DNA of 64,000 nt from Caenispirillum bisanense (GCF_900230255.1 NZ_OCNJ01000004.1:310001-374000); one strand, 5' to 3'. Shown: positions 13,887-22,575, numbered from the stretch's first letter. Notes: generated from the sequence alone by a model not told the origin. Translations and numbers: made by a program.

Positions 13887-15977
13887 CTACGGCAGCGGCC
13901 GGGCCGGGTAGCCGGCCTCGGCGGCTTCCATGATGCGCTTCCACGTCTTGGCCGGCAGGCCGCCGCCGGTGACGTTGGCGGTGGGGGCGCCGTTGTCGTT
14001 GCCCATCCACACGCCGGCGACGGCGTTGGCGGTGTAGCCGACGAACCAGGCGTCGCGGTTGGCCTGGCTGGTGCCGCTCTTGCCCGCCACCTCGCGCCCC
14101 GGCAGGGCGGCGGCGCGGCCGGTGCCGGAGGTGACGACGGCGCGCAACATGCGGTTCATGTCCATCACCACCGCCGGATCGGCCACCCGCCCCGGGCCGC
14201 CGCCGGCCCGCTTGTAGATCACCTGGCCGTCGCGGGTGCGGATCTCGGCGATGCCGTAGGGCACCACGCCCCAGCCGCCGTTGGCGAAGGGCACATAGGC
14301 GCCGGTCAGGTCGAGCAGCGTGGTTTCCGAGGTGCCGAGGGCGATGGACAGGTCCTTGCCGACGGGCGTGGTGATGCCGAAGCGCATGGCGGCGCGGCGC
14401 ACCCGGTCCACCCCCGCCTCCTGCGCCGCCCGCACCGCCACCGTGTTGACGGACTCGGCCAGCGCCTTGGTCAGGGTGATGGGGCCGAGATAGCGGCCGG
14501 TGAAGTTCTCCGGGCTCCATTTCCCGACGGTGATCGGCGCGTCGTCGAGCAGGCTGTCGGGGCCGTAGCCGGCTTCCAGCGCCGCGGCGAAGACGAAGGG
14601 CTTGAAGGCGCTGCCCGGCTGGCGCAGGGCCTGGACGGCGCGGTTGAACTGGCTCGACCCGTAGTCGCGGCCGCCCACCATGGCGCGCACGGCGCCGTCG
14701 GGCGCCAGCACCACGGCGGCGGCCTGGGTCACCTTGAGCGCCGGCCCCTCGGTCGCCAGCGCCTCGGCGACGGCGGCTTCGGCGGCGGCCTGCACGCGCG
14801 GGTCGAGGGTGGTCATCACCGTCAGGTCCTGGTCCACCTGGCCGACATAGCCGTCGAGGTTGTCCATCACCCAGTCGGCGAAGTGGCGGCCGGGGGTGGA
14901 GCGGCGCAGACCCTCCACCGTCAGCCCCTGTGCCGCCGCCTGCGCCTGGGCGGGTTCCAGCCAGCCGGCCTCGACCATGTTCTGCAGCACCTCGCGGGCG
15001 CGGCCGGCAGCGAGGTCGGGGTTGGCGATGGGGTTGAAGCGGCTCGGCGCCTTCATCAACCCGCCCAGCACCGCCGCCTGCCACAGGCCGACGCCGCGGG
15101 CGGAGACGCCGAAGTAGCGTTGCGCCGCCGCCTCCATGCCGTAGACGCCGGCCCCCAGGTACACGCGGTTGAGGTAGATGGTCAGGATCTGGTCCTTGGT
15201 GAAGCGCTGCTCCAGCCACAGGGCCAGCAGCACCTCCTGCACCTTGCGCTTCAGGGTGCGGTCGTGGGTGAGGAACAGGTTCTTCGCCACCTGCTGCGTG
15301 ATGGTGGAGCCGCCCTGCACCACCCGCCCGGCCCGCAGGTTCACCACCATGGCACGGGCGAGGCCGAAGACGTCGAGGCCGAAGTGACTGTAGAACCGCC
15401 GATCCTCGGTCGCCAGGATGGCCTGCGGCAGGTAGGGCGGCACGTCGTGCACGGTCACCACCGCGCCGTAGACGTCGCCGAAGCTGGCGAGCTGGGTGCC
15501 GTCGGCGGCGGTGACGGTGACGCCGGGGCGGCGGGTGATGACCTCCACGTCGTCGACCCGCGGCAGGTCGTAGGCGAACCAGCCGAGCACGGCCAACCCC
15601 GCCACCACGCCCCACACGGCGAGCGTCAGGCCCCAGCGCACCAGGCGCCAGCCCCACGACCGGCGGCGCTTGCCGCCGGCGGCCTTGGCCTTGCCGCCAC
15701 CGGTGCCGCCGCCGCCGCGGCGTGGTTTCTTCGGTGCAGTACCCTTGCGCGGCGGTGGGTCTCCACCCCCGTCGCGGGCCCCGCCGCCGTCGCGCCCCTT
15801 GGCCGGCCGGCGGACGGGACGCGCCGAGTCGCGGCGGCCACCGCCGCTGGTGACCAGCCGATCCTCCCTTGACACCCGCAGTCCGCCCGAGTCGCCGCCA
15901 CCCTCGCCGACCGCCGCGAAAGTCCCGGTAGCGCGCTGCGACTCGTTGGCATTCTTGGGCATCTGCGCCTTTTGCAT
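13887..15977 (-). CDS. Class A penicillin-binding protein (PBP1a/1c-type transglycosylase-transpeptidase)
   Basis: Bifunctional peptidoglycan polymerase of about 696 residues. A long basic, Gly/Pro/Arg-rich cytoplasmic tail (1-112) precedes one membrane anchor (about 113-135). The GT51 domain has Glu191 in ILATEDRRFYSHFG and QGGSTITQQVAKN (221-233). The transpeptidase domain has nucleophile Ser456 in GSAFKPF, SVN (509-511) and KSGT (633-636). All catalytic motifs are intact. ATG 15977 is preferred because GAGG lies eight bases upstream; a GTG at 16046 in frame has no ribosome site. The unusually long basic cytoplasmic tail may contact other divisome or elongasome parts, but that is speculation. 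Confidence 0.94.
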   Translation of the reverse strand: MQKAQMPKNANESQRATGTFAAVGEGGGDSGGLRVSREDRLVTSGGGRRDSARPVRRPAKGRDGGGARDGGGDPPPRKGTAPKKPRRGGGGTGGGKAKAAGGKRRRSWGWRLVRWGLTLAVWGVVAGLAVLGWFAYDLPRVDDVEVITRRPGVTVTAADGTQLASFGDVYGAVVTVHDVPPYLPQAILATEDRRFYSHFGLDVFGLARAMVVNLRAGRVVQGGSTITQQVAKNLFLTHDRTLKRKVQEVLLALWLEQRFTKDQILTIYLNRVYLGAGVYGMEAAAQRYFGVSARGVGLWQAAVLGGLMKAPSRFNPIANPDLAAGRAREVLQNMVEAGWLEPAQAQAAAQGLTVEGLRRSTPGRHFADWVMDNLDGYVGQVDQDLTVMTTLDPRVQAAAEAAVAEALATEGPALKVTQAAAVVLAPDGAVRAMVGGRDYGSSQFNRAVQALRQPGSAFKPFVFAAALEAGYGPDSLLDDAPITVGKWSPENFTGRYLGPITLTKALAESVNTVAVRAAQEAGVDRVRRAAMRFGITTPVGKDLSIALGTSETTLLDLTGAYVPFANGGWGVVPYGIAEIRTRDGQVIYKRAGGGPGRVADPAVVMDMNRMLRAVVTSGTGRAAALPGREVAGKSGTSQANRDAWFVGYTANAVAGVWMGNDNGAPTANVTGGGLPAKTWKRIMEAAEAGYPARPLP

Positions 15978-16130
15978 GACCGCGGCCTCGCCATAGGGAG
16001 TACCTGGGGGTTTTCGAACGGGGGCAGAGAATGTAGAGTTCGCCACTCGGACGCAAGCCGGCAGGGGGCAGACCGGCGGTCCTTCGAGGGAAGGGTTGCA
16101 GAAACTTCACCGACTGAGGGAGCGGCAGTG

Positions 16131-16340
16131 GTGAGCGACACGACCATTTCAGTGACCTTGACGGCCGATCTGGCCGAGCGGCTGGCTGCCCTGGCCCGCG
16201 ACGACGGTCGATCCGTCGAAAGCTGCCTGCAGGAAGCGGTGAGCGACTACGTCACCTCGCGCGAGGACTTCGCCGAGGCCGTCGCCGCTCTCGACGAACC
16301 GCAGCCAGAGCGGCCGTTCCTGCGCGTTGTCGGCGAGTAG
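16131..16340 (+). CDS. Small ribbon-helix-helix (CopG-like) DNA-binding protein
   Basis: A 69-residue protein starting at GTG 16131 (16128 is also possible; GAGGGAG lies just upstream). Residues about 3-40 fit a ribbon-helix-helix fold: the strand TTISVTLTADLAERLAALAR, then the helix pair with DGRSVESCLQEAVSDYV. The short acidic tail ends RPFLRVVGE. Proteins like this act as autoregulating repressors or antitoxins, but no toxin gene is adjacent. It is probably a stand-alone regulator; the function is unproven. Confidence 0.7.
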   Translation: MSDTTISVTLTADLAERLAALARDDGRSVESCLQEAVSDYVTSREDFAEAVAALDEPQPERPFLRVVGE

Positions 16341-16371
16341 GCGGCGCACCTTCCGGTCGTCGTGATTCGCC

Positions 16372-16399
16372 AACCGCCGGTGCGACAGCATCGGCGGTT
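16372..16399 (+). terminator. Inverted repeat after the RHH gene
   Basis: AACCGCCG (16372-16379) and CGGCGGTT (16392-16399) pair around a 12-base loop, 31 bases after the small RHH gene, followed by only one T. Possibly a weak terminator for that gene. Confidence 0.4.
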
Positions 16400-16523
16400 T
16401 CGCATTCTGCAGCACGCCCAGCGCGAGCCCCGTCGACCGTCTTCAGGCGAATCAAGGGTTTGCCGCGCTGGCACCCCGATTGCCTTGGGCAGGCGGCACA
16501 GCCCGCCGTCAGGAGACCCGACC

Positions 16524-16856
16524 ATGGCCGCAGTTCTCGCCTTTTCCTCCGCCGTCGCCCAGGCCCCCGCCTGGCGGGCCCGGGCCGTCGACGGCCTGCT
16601 GCGCGAGGCCCTGGTGGTCGCCGTCGACGCCCCCGACGAGGACGCCGCCGCCACCGCGCTGGCGGGGCTGTTCTTCGCGCCCAACCGCACCGCCCGGCTG
16701 GAGCCGTCGGACTCCTTGCGCCTCGCCGCCCTGGCCCATGCCCTGCGGACCTGCCTGTCGAGCACCCGGGGCAGCGCCGCCGCCTGGTCGGTCGCGGCCG
16801 ACATCGTCCACGACCTGACCCTGCGGACCGCCGGCTCCCACCACGCGGCGGAGTGA
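16524..16856 (+). CDS. Hypothetical Ala-rich helical protein, 110 aa
   Basis: I do not recognise this gene. ATG 16524 is preceded by AGGAG at eight bases and gives an acidic, alanine-rich, almost wholly helical protein (about residues 15-100) with no signal peptide, membrane segment or cysteine pattern. The coding look of the third positions and the good ribosome site support it as real. It lies between an RHH regulator and a Sel1 lipoprotein on the same strand but with gaps of 183 and 72 bases, so no operon can be claimed. Confidence 0.6.
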   Translation: MAAVLAFSSAVAQAPAWRARAVDGLLREALVVAVDAPDEDAAATALAGLFFAPNRTARLEPSDSLRLAALAHALRTCLSSTRGSAAAWSVAADIVHDLTLRTAGSHHAAE

Positions 16857-16928
16857 GGCACCACAGTTCCGCCGCAACTGCCGCCGATGCTCCCGGTCGT
16901 CCGACCTGAACCGGGAGTTCCCGCCGCC

Positions 16929-17999
16929 ATGACCGCCGTCCGGCGCCGCCACGCCGCTTCCGCCGCCCTGCTGCTCGCCGTCGGCGCCCTGGCCGCCTGC
17001 ACCACACCCCCCGCCGCCGAACCGCCCACGGCCGACGCCGCCGCCCCTCCGGCCGCGCCGGAGACGCCGCTGGCGCGGGCTGAGCGCCTGCAGGACGTCG
17101 ATCCCGCCGCCGCCGTCGCCGCCCTGCGGCCGCTGGCGCAGCAGGGCGACCCGCAGGCGCAGGTGCTGCTCGGCCGGGCGCTGCAGGCCGGCTCCGGCGT
17201 CGCCCGCGACGAACTGGCGGCCTTGCGCCTGTTCGAGGACGCGGCGCGGGCCGGCCACGCCGAGGCGCAGGTGGAAGCAGGCCTCGCCCGCCTGTCGGGC
17301 CGCGGGGTGGCGGCGGACCCGCGTTCGGCCGCGGCGTGGTTCGAGATGGCGGCGGCGCAGAACCACCCGCAGGGGCTCCATCACCTCGCCCTCGCCACCC
17401 TCGACGGCATCGGCGTGCGCCGCGACCCGGGCAAGGCGCTGGCCCTGCTGGAGCGCGCCGCCGGCCGTGGCCTCGCCGCGGCGCAGACGGCGCTCGGCCG
17501 CGCCTATGCCGAGGGCCAGGGGGTGCCACGCGATCTCGCCTGGGCCGCCCGCTGGTACGGCGAGGCGGCGCGCCAGGGCGAGCCGGAGGCGCAGTTCCGC
17601 TTGGGCGTCGCCCACATCAGCGGCGCCGGCGTGCCGCCCGATCCGGCGGCGGCGCTGACGTGGCTGACGCTGGCGCGCGACCGCGGCCACGCCGAGGCCG
17701 GCCCCATCCTCGCCACCTACCGCGAGCGCGCCGCGCCGCAGGCGCGTGCCGCCGCCGCGGCGGTGGTGGCGCGCTGGCGGCCGGCGGCGGCGGTGCCCGA
17801 CGGCGACGACGGCCCGACCATCCTCTATGTGCAGCAGCGTTTGCAGGCGCTCGGCATCGACCCGGGCGGCATCGACGGGCTGGCCGGCCGCAAGACCCGG
17901 GCCGCCGTCCGCCGCTTCCAGGAAGACCACGGGCTGCCCGCCGACGGGCTGGTGGACGACGCCACCCTCGCCGCCTTGCGCGCCGCCCGCGGCGCCTGA
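16929..17999 (+). CDS. Sel1-repeat lipoprotein with peptidoglycan-binding domain
   Basis: A 356-residue envelope protein. The signal peptide ends in the lipobox LAAC (Cys24), followed by a Pro/Ala-rich spacer. Several Sel1/TPR-like repeats run from about residue 60 to 265, with recurring patterns such as GRALQAGSGVARDELAAL and GRAYAEGQGVPRDLAWAA. A C-terminal PG_binding_1 domain (about 295-353) contains YVQQRLQALGIDPGGIDG and TRAAVRRFQEDHGLPADG. It is likely lipid-anchored and contacts the cell wall, acting as a scaffold; the partner is unknown. ATG 16929 is used because it directly begins the signal peptide; an upstream in-frame ATG at 16887 adds a non-signal leader. Confidence 0.85.
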   Translation: MTAVRRRHAASAALLLAVGALAACTTPPAAEPPTADAAAPPAAPETPLARAERLQDVDPAAAVAALRPLAQQGDPQAQVLLGRALQAGSGVARDELAALRLFEDAARAGHAEAQVEAGLARLSGRGVAADPRSAAAWFEMAAAQNHPQGLHHLALATLDGIGVRRDPGKALALLERAAGRGLAAAQTALGRAYAEGQGVPRDLAWAARWYGEAARQGEPEAQFRLGVAHISGAGVPPDPAAALTWLTLARDRGHAEAGPILATYRERAAPQARAAAAAVVARWRPAAAVPDGDDGPTILYVQQRLQALGIDPGGIDGLAGRKTRAAVRRFQEDHGLPADGLVDDATLAALRAARGA

Positions 18000-18009
18000 G
18001 GCGCCGGCG

Positions 18010-18360
18010 CTACTTGCCCTGCGTCAGGGCGTCCAGGGTCTGGCGGTAGACGCGCTCGTCCTCCAGGCAGACGCGTGTGCGGTCCTTCTGGATCATGCCG
18101 TCGAGTTCGTTGCGCAGCGCGCCCACCTGGGCGTCGGTCAGCTCCAGCGCGTCGGCCGTCGCCTTGCGGATGCGGGCGATCTCCACCCGCTGGGCGGGGC
18201 TCATGTAGAAGTCGCACTCGCGCGCCAGCAGGTCGAGCTGCAGGGCGGTGACCAGCATGCTGCGCACCTGGCCGCGCGTCATGTCGCCCTGTGCCGCCGC
18301 CGGCAGCGCCGCCAGGCCGAGCAGCCCGGCGGTCGCGAGAAGAAGGCCGGCGCGTCTCAT
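18010..18360 (-). CDS. Exported hypothetical protein, 116 aa
   Basis: Starts MRRAGLLLATAGLLGLAALPAAAQ, a clear Sec signal peptide, and gives a mature protein of about 92 residues that is mainly helical. It has two cysteines (ARECDFY and RVCLEDE) that could form a disulfide in the periplasm. I do not recognise the family. Its start overlaps the stop of the upstream zinc-ribbon gene by four bases (ATGA), so the two are translationally coupled. It converges with the Sel1 lipoprotein gene 10 bases away. Confidence 0.7.
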   Translation of the reverse strand: MRRAGLLLATAGLLGLAALPAAAQGDMTRGQVRSMLVTALQLDLLARECDFYMSPAQRVEIARIRKATADALELTDAQVGALRNELDGMIQKDRTRVCLEDERVYRQTLDALTQGK

Positions 18361-18632
18361 GGCCGCGGTGCCCGGCGGCCGGCGACGGTCGCCTTGCCGT
18401 AGCCGCAGTCGCACTTGGGCGAGCCCTGCACCAGCCGCGCCACCAGGGCGGTGCGGCCACCGCCGGCGTCGGAGCGCACCCAGCGGAACACGGCGCCGCA
18501 CTTGTCGCAGTTCTGCTCGCCGGGGCCGCGGGCGGTATCGGGCTTGGGCGCCGGTGCGTTCGCCTTCTTCACGGCGGCGACGGCGGCCTGGAGCGTCGGC
18601 GGCAGGGGCTTCTTCGGGGTCTCGTCGGTCAT
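18357..18632 (-). CDS. Small zinc-ribbon protein, 91 aa
   Basis: The 91-residue product has a Pro/Ala-rich N-terminal half and a C-terminal four-cysteine knuckle arrangement: CDKCGAVFRW near residue 42, then CDCGYGKATV near residue 73. This would bind one zinc ion. No signal peptide. The central segment GRTALVARLVQGSPKC is basic. The function is unknown; such ribbons occur in nucleic-acid- or protein-binding small proteins. It lies between two exported-protein genes and overlaps the next one by ATGA. Confidence 0.65.
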   Translation of the reverse strand: MTDETPKKPLPPTLQAAVAAVKKANAPAPKPDTARGPGEQNCDKCGAVFRWVRSDAGGGRTALVARLVQGSPKCDCGYGKATVAGRRAPRP

Positions 18633-18641
18633 GTCACACGA

Positions 18642-19250
18642 TCAGCAGAAGGGGAACAGGCAGCGGCGGTCCATGAGCCGCTTGCCGTCGTCGAATTCGG
18701 TGGCGCGCGGCGGCACCACCTTGCCGAGGCCCCGGCGCAGCATCTCGTGCAGCAGCGGGTCGGCGGGGCCGTCCACGGCGGGGCCGGTGATGCGGGTCTC
18801 GCCCATGGCGGAGTCCCCCGAGCAGAAGGTCATCTGGATGGCGGTACCGTCCGGCATGCCTTGGGCCACCGGCACCGCGCGCGGATCGTCGCAGGGCACC
18901 GCCCCGCGCGCCGCCACCGGCGAGCCGAACATGAGCACGATGCGGTTGTCGGGATCGCCCGCCTGCGCCGGGTCCAGCGTCCAGCGCGCCCGCTGGTGGA
19001 ACGGCGGCGACGGCATGACGTCTGCAAGCGTGCGGGCGAAGGCGGCCGGCGGCTGGCCGGTCGGACTGCCCCATACCTCCAGCAGCACCGGGCCGCGGGC
19101 GGCGCTGTACTGCCAGGCGCTGACGGTTTGGCCGTCGCGCACGGCGCTGCGGGTGAGCGTCACCGGCCCGCCCGGCTGCCCCACCGAACAGGCGGCGAGC
19201 AGGCCGGAGGCGGCGAGCGCAACGGCGGTGGCGAGGCAGAGGCGGCGCAT
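18642..19250 (-). CDS. Putative lipoprotein, 202 aa
   Basis: ATG 19250 opens MRRLCLATAVALAASGLLAAC, a lipoprotein signal with the lipobox LAAC. The mature part has about 180 residues with no recognised domain; it contains a Cys pair region (VPCDDPRAV, TFCSGDS) and ends RCLFPFC, so disulfides are likely. It is probably inner- or outer-membrane anchored, of unknown function. It lies nine bases upstream of the zinc-ribbon gene, so these three genes plausibly form an operon. Confidence 0.68.
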   Translation of the reverse strand: MRRLCLATAVALAASGLLAACSVGQPGGPVTLTRSAVRDGQTVSAWQYSAARGPVLLEVWGSPTGQPPAAFARTLADVMPSPPFHQRARWTLDPAQAGDPDNRIVLMFGSPVAARGAVPCDDPRAVPVAQGMPDGTAIQMTFCSGDSAMGETRITGPAVDGPADPLLHEMLRRGLGKVVPPRATEFDDGKRLMDRRCLFPFC

Positions 19251-19296
19251 GGCGCAGGCTCCCGATGGGTTTCGGGCGACACTACCACGCCTGCCC

Positions 19297-20478
19297 TCAG
19301 CCGCGCAGCACCTCCGCGAGGGTGTCGGTGAAGCGGGCGATCTCGTCCTCGCTGTTGTAGGCGTGGACGCTGGCACGCAGCACGCTGGTCAGGCCGCGCG
19401 CCTGGAAGTCGAGCAGGCTCGACGCCGCCCCGCTGACCGACACGTTGATGCGCCGCGCCCGCAGGGCGGCCTGCACGGCGGCCGGCTCGTGCCCCTCGGC
19501 GGTGAAGGTGACGAGGCCGCAGAGATCGCTGCCCTCGTCGCGCACCCGCACGCCCGGCACGTCGGTGAGCCGCCCGCGCAGGTCGGCGGCGAGCCCGCGG
19601 ATGCGCGCCTCCATGGCCGGCACGCCGACCGCCAGGGCATAGCGCACGGCGACGCCGAGGCCGATCTTGGCGGCGACGTTGCCCTCCCACACCTCGAAGC
19701 GCTGGGCGGTGGGCGCCATCTCGAAGCTGTCCGGCCCGGTCCAGGTGGCGGCGTGGTGGTCGAGGATGGGCGGCTCGATCTGCGGCAGCACGCTCGCCCG
19801 GCAATAGAGGAACCCGGTGCCGCGCGGCGCCCGCAGGTACTTGCGCCCGGTGGCCGACAGGAAATCGCACTGCAGGGCATCGACGTCGAGGTCGAGCTGC
19901 CCCGCCGACTGGCAGGCGTCGAGCAGATAGAGCGCCCCGTGCGCCTTGGCGAGCCGCCCCACCGCCGCCGCCGGCGCGACGACGCCCGAGCCCGTCGGCA
20001 CGTGCGGCAGGCTCACCAGGGCCGCCCCGCGCCGCAATTCGGCTTCCAGCGCCGTCAGGTCGACGGTGCCGGTGGCGGGGTCGTCGGGCAGCACCACGAT
20101 CGCAACGCCGTCGCGCCGCTGGCGCTGGAGGTAGGCGACGAAGTTGGCGCCGTACTCGGCGCGGCTGGTCAGCACGCGGTCGCCCGCCCGCAGGGGGATG
20201 CCGTAGAAGGCGAGATCCCAGGCGCGCGTGGCGTTCTCCACCACGGCGATCTCGTCGGGCGCGGCACCGATCAGGGCGGCCAGCGCGGCGTAGGTGTCGC
20301 GCACCGCCGGCTCGGCCTCGCGGGCGGCCTCGTAGCCGCCGGTCAGCATCTCGCGCGTCAGGTGGCCGGTCACCGCCGCCACCACCTGCCGCGTCGGTAG
20401 GCTGGCGCCGGCGTTGTTGAGGTGCAGCACCTCGGCACAGCCGGGGGTGTCGGCGCGCAGGGCGGCGAGGTCGATCAT
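19297..20478 (-). CDS. Class V aminotransferase / cysteine-desulfurase-like PLP enzyme
   Basis: A 393-residue PLP enzyme of the class V family. Recognisable elements are HLNNAGASLPTRQV at the N-terminus, the cofactor-facing YLLDACQSAGQLDLD, and the Schiff-base lysine in DFLSATGRKYLRAPRGTGFLY (Lys about 232). The C-terminal domain has RINVSVSGAAS and VLRASVHAYNSEDEI. It lacks the catalytic Cys loop of true desulfurases, so it is better viewed as an isopenicillin-epimerase-like or aminotransferase member. Its ATG overlaps the EamA transporter stop (ATGA), which suggests that the enzyme and transporter share a substrate. Confidence 0.85.
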   Translation of the reverse strand: MIDLAALRADTPGCAEVLHLNNAGASLPTRQVVAAVTGHLTREMLTGGYEAAREAEPAVRDTYAALAALIGAAPDEIAVVENATRAWDLAFYGIPLRAGDRVLTSRAEYGANFVAYLQRQRRDGVAIVVLPDDPATGTVDLTALEAELRRGAALVSLPHVPTGSGVVAPAAAVGRLAKAHGALYLLDACQSAGQLDLDVDALQCDFLSATGRKYLRAPRGTGFLYCRASVLPQIEPPILDHHAATWTGPDSFEMAPTAQRFEVWEGNVAAKIGLGVAVRYALAVGVPAMEARIRGLAADLRGRLTDVPGVRVRDEGSDLCGLVTFTAEGHEPAAVQAALRARRINVSVSGAASSLLDFQARGLTSVLRASVHAYNSEDEIARFTDTLAEVLRG

Positions 20479-21395
20479 CGGTCGGAAGCTCCGGCAGCGG
20501 CGGCGGCGGTGCGGCGGCGGTTGAGCCGCACGAGGCCGAGGATGGAATTGCCGGCGACGGCGCCGACGACGATGACGCCGCCCACCACCGCCAGCATGGA
20601 CGGCACCTCGCCGACGCCGATCCACGCCCACAAGGGGCCGAGCACCGTCTCGATGAGCGAGAACAGCGCCACTTCCGCCGCCGGAATGAACCGCGCGCCG
20701 GAGACGAACAGCGCCAGCGCCAGCGGCATCTGCAACAGGCCCTGGAACAGGATCACGCCGGCGTCGTGAGCGGTATAGGCGAGCGGCGCGGCGAAGGGCA
20801 GCGCCACCAGGGCCGCCAGCAGGGCGCCGCCGGCGACCACCGGCGTGGTGTCGCGGTTGCCGACGCGGCGCAGCTGCACCAGGGCGATGCCGTGGCACAG
20901 CGCCGTCGCCAGCGCGATGAGGTCGCCCTTCAGCCCGCCGCCGCCGAGCGAGCCCGAGAAGATGACGGCGATGCCGGCGATGGCGACGGCGATGCTCGCC
21001 CAGGTGCGGCCCGACACCCGCTCGCGGATGAGCAGCCAGCCGAGCGCGGCGGAAAACAGCGGCATGGTCGCCAGGATCACCAGGGTATTGGCGACCGTGG
21101 TGTTCAGCATGGCGAGCACGAAACCGATGTTGGCGCCGCCCATGGCCAGCGTCGCCCACAGCCCAGGCCAACCGAGGGCGCGCACCGCCGCCAGGGTCCG
21201 GCCACGATGGCGGGCCAGCAGCACCAACGCGATGGCGACGAAGATGCCGAGGGTACGCAGGAACACCACGTCCCAATGCCCGGCGTCCTCCACCAGCCGC
21301 AGCAGCAGGCCGTCGGGGCTGATGACGACCATGCCCCCGGCCGACAGGGCGACGCCCTTCAGATAGATGGACCGGTCGGGGTGCAGGGCTGACAA
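20475..21395 (-). CDS. EamA/DMT-family transporter
   Basis: An inner-membrane protein of about 306 residues with ten hydrophobic segments arranged as two EamA repeats. The conserved short patterns NTTVANTLVILATMPLFS and SLIETVLGPLWAWIGVGE end the two halves. Family members export amino acids, purines or other small metabolites. The start is a TTG at 21395 with GGAGG eight bases upstream; the next codons give MSALHPDRSIYLKG. It is translationally coupled to the class V aminotransferase and lies 101 bases downstream of the iclR-type gene, possibly a regulon of that regulator. Confidence 0.86.
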   Translation of the reverse strand: MSALHPDRSIYLKGVALSAGGMVVISPDGLLLRLVEDAGHWDVVFLRTLGIFVAIALVLLARHRGRTLAAVRALGWPGLWATLAMGGANIGFVLAMLNTTVANTLVILATMPLFSAALGWLLIRERVSGRTWASIAVAIAGIAVIFSGSLGGGGLKGDLIALATALCHGIALVQLRRVGNRDTTPVVAGGALLAALVALPFAAPLAYTAHDAGVILFQGLLQMPLALALFVSGARFIPAAEVALFSLIETVLGPLWAWIGVGEVPSMLAVVGGVIVVGAVAGNSILGLVRLNRRRTAAAAAGASDR

Positions 21396-21496
21396 GGAAG
21401 CGGCCTCCGGGCGTCGGGATCGGGCGGGTGACGATGGCCGCCCGATCCTTTCAACGCCCCGCGTCGCGGGCAAGAGCCATTCCGCCCCTGCGAGGC

Positions 21497-22297
21497 TCAG
21501 GCGGAGCGCCGCAGTTCCGGCCGGAAGCCCATACGCAGCGACGCCTCTTCCGCCGCCGCCTTGCAGGCGAGCGCGTTGCGGCCGTCGGGGCGGGCGTCGA
21601 AGCCGGTGTCGGCGCCCAGCACCGTGATGGCGCCGATGATCTCGCCGCGGTGGTCGAACACCGGCGCGCTGACGGCGCCGATGCCCTGCATGAGGGCGTT
21701 GCGCTGGGTGGCGATGCCGCGCAGGCGGATCTCGTCGAGCAGGCGGGGGTCGAGGCCGTGGCCCGAGGCCTCCTTCAGCCACGCGGCGAACACCCGCCCG
21801 GTGGCCGAGGTGGCGACCGGCAGAACCGAGCCGACGCGCACGTTGACGGCGATGGGCCGCGCGCTTTCCTCCCACCGCACGATGGTCGGGCCGCGGTTGC
21901 CCCAGACGGCCAGGAAGACGGTCTCGTCGATGCCGTCGCGCAGGTCCTGCAGCACGCCGGCCGTGTCGCGCACGATGTCGAGGCCCTGCAGGGCGACCAG
22001 CCCCAGCGTCAGGGCGAAATCGCCGAGTGCGTAGCGGCCGCTGTCGGGGTCCTGGCGCACCATGCCGGCCTCCACGAAGGTCACCAGATAGCGGTGCGCC
22101 TTGGCCGCCGGCATGCCGGCGCGGGCCGACAGGTCCTTCAGCATGAGCGGCCGTGCCGCCTCGCCGAGCGCGACCAGCAGGCGCATGGCGACCTCCAGCG
22201 ACTGCACCCCGCGGCGGCGGGCATGATGGTCGTCGGCCTCCTCGACCTCGGCTTCGGGATCGGGCTCGGCGCCGTGGGGGCGGCCGGTTCGAGACAT
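21497..22297 (-). CDS. IclR-family transcriptional regulator
   Basis: A 266-residue regulator. An acidic N-terminal tail precedes a winged-helix domain (about 30-90) with SLEVAMRLLVALGEAARPL and AKAHRYLVTFVEAGMV, followed by the IclR effector domain (about 100-260) with VLPVATSATGRVFAAWL and the typical end AISAPVFDHRG-like AVSAPVFDHRGEIIGAITV. The effector is unknown. ATG 22297 is preferred over 22354. The upstream region carries an inverted repeat and a duplicated element that could be its own operator, and it may also control the EamA/aminotransferase pair downstream. Confidence 0.9.
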   Translation of the reverse strand: MSRTGRPHGAEPDPEAEVEEADDHHARRRGVQSLEVAMRLLVALGEAARPLMLKDLSARAGMPAAKAHRYLVTFVEAGMVRQDPDSGRYALGDFALTLGLVALQGLDIVRDTAGVLQDLRDGIDETVFLAVWGNRGPTIVRWEESARPIAVNVRVGSVLPVATSATGRVFAAWLKEASGHGLDPRLLDEIRLRGIATQRNALMQGIGAVSAPVFDHRGEIIGAITVLGADTGFDARPDGRNALACKAAAEEASLRMGFRPELRRSA

Positions 22298-22358
22298 TTG
22301 AAAATTCCTTAACAGAGGCGGGCCGCGGATGCTTGACTCCCGTTCGCGAACCAATTAC

Positions 22359-22382
22359 ACATTGCGACATCGATTACGCAAT
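22359..22382 (-). promoter_or_regulatory. Inverted repeat, candidate IclR-type operator
   Basis: ATTGCG (22361-22366) and CGCAAT (22377-22382) flank a ten-base spacer. This sits 64-85 bases upstream of the regulator start. The sequence ACATTGCGACATCGA (22359-22373) recurs with one insertion as ACACTGCGACAATCGA at 22424-22439, 65 bases away. Paired operators are common for autoregulated IclR proteins, so binding by this regulator is a reasonable inference. Confidence 0.5.
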
Positions 22383-22547
22383 ACGAAATGCGGGCCCCGA
22401 CCGAAGGCATCCCCGGGAACTGCACACTGCGACAATCGAGGCTCCGTTCGCCGGGAACGGGCGGGGCCGCCAGGGCAAAAGTTGCTAAAAAGCACGGCCC
22501 AGTCTAGGTGAGGAAAAGCGTCGGGTGACCGGACCCTGCATCCGGGC

Positions 22548-22575
22548 GAAGAGGCGGCCGCAAGGCCGCCTCTTC
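22548..22575. terminator. 12-bp perfect hairpin with GCAA tetraloop
   Basis: GAAGAGGCGGCC (22548-22559), GCAA, GGCCGCCTCTTC (22564-22575). The loop is a GNRA tetraloop when transcribed on the plus strand. It lies 45 bases before the esterase start with no gene upstream on that strand, so it is either a leader structure, an insulator or the end of an unannotated RNA. No T run follows. Confidence 0.5.
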
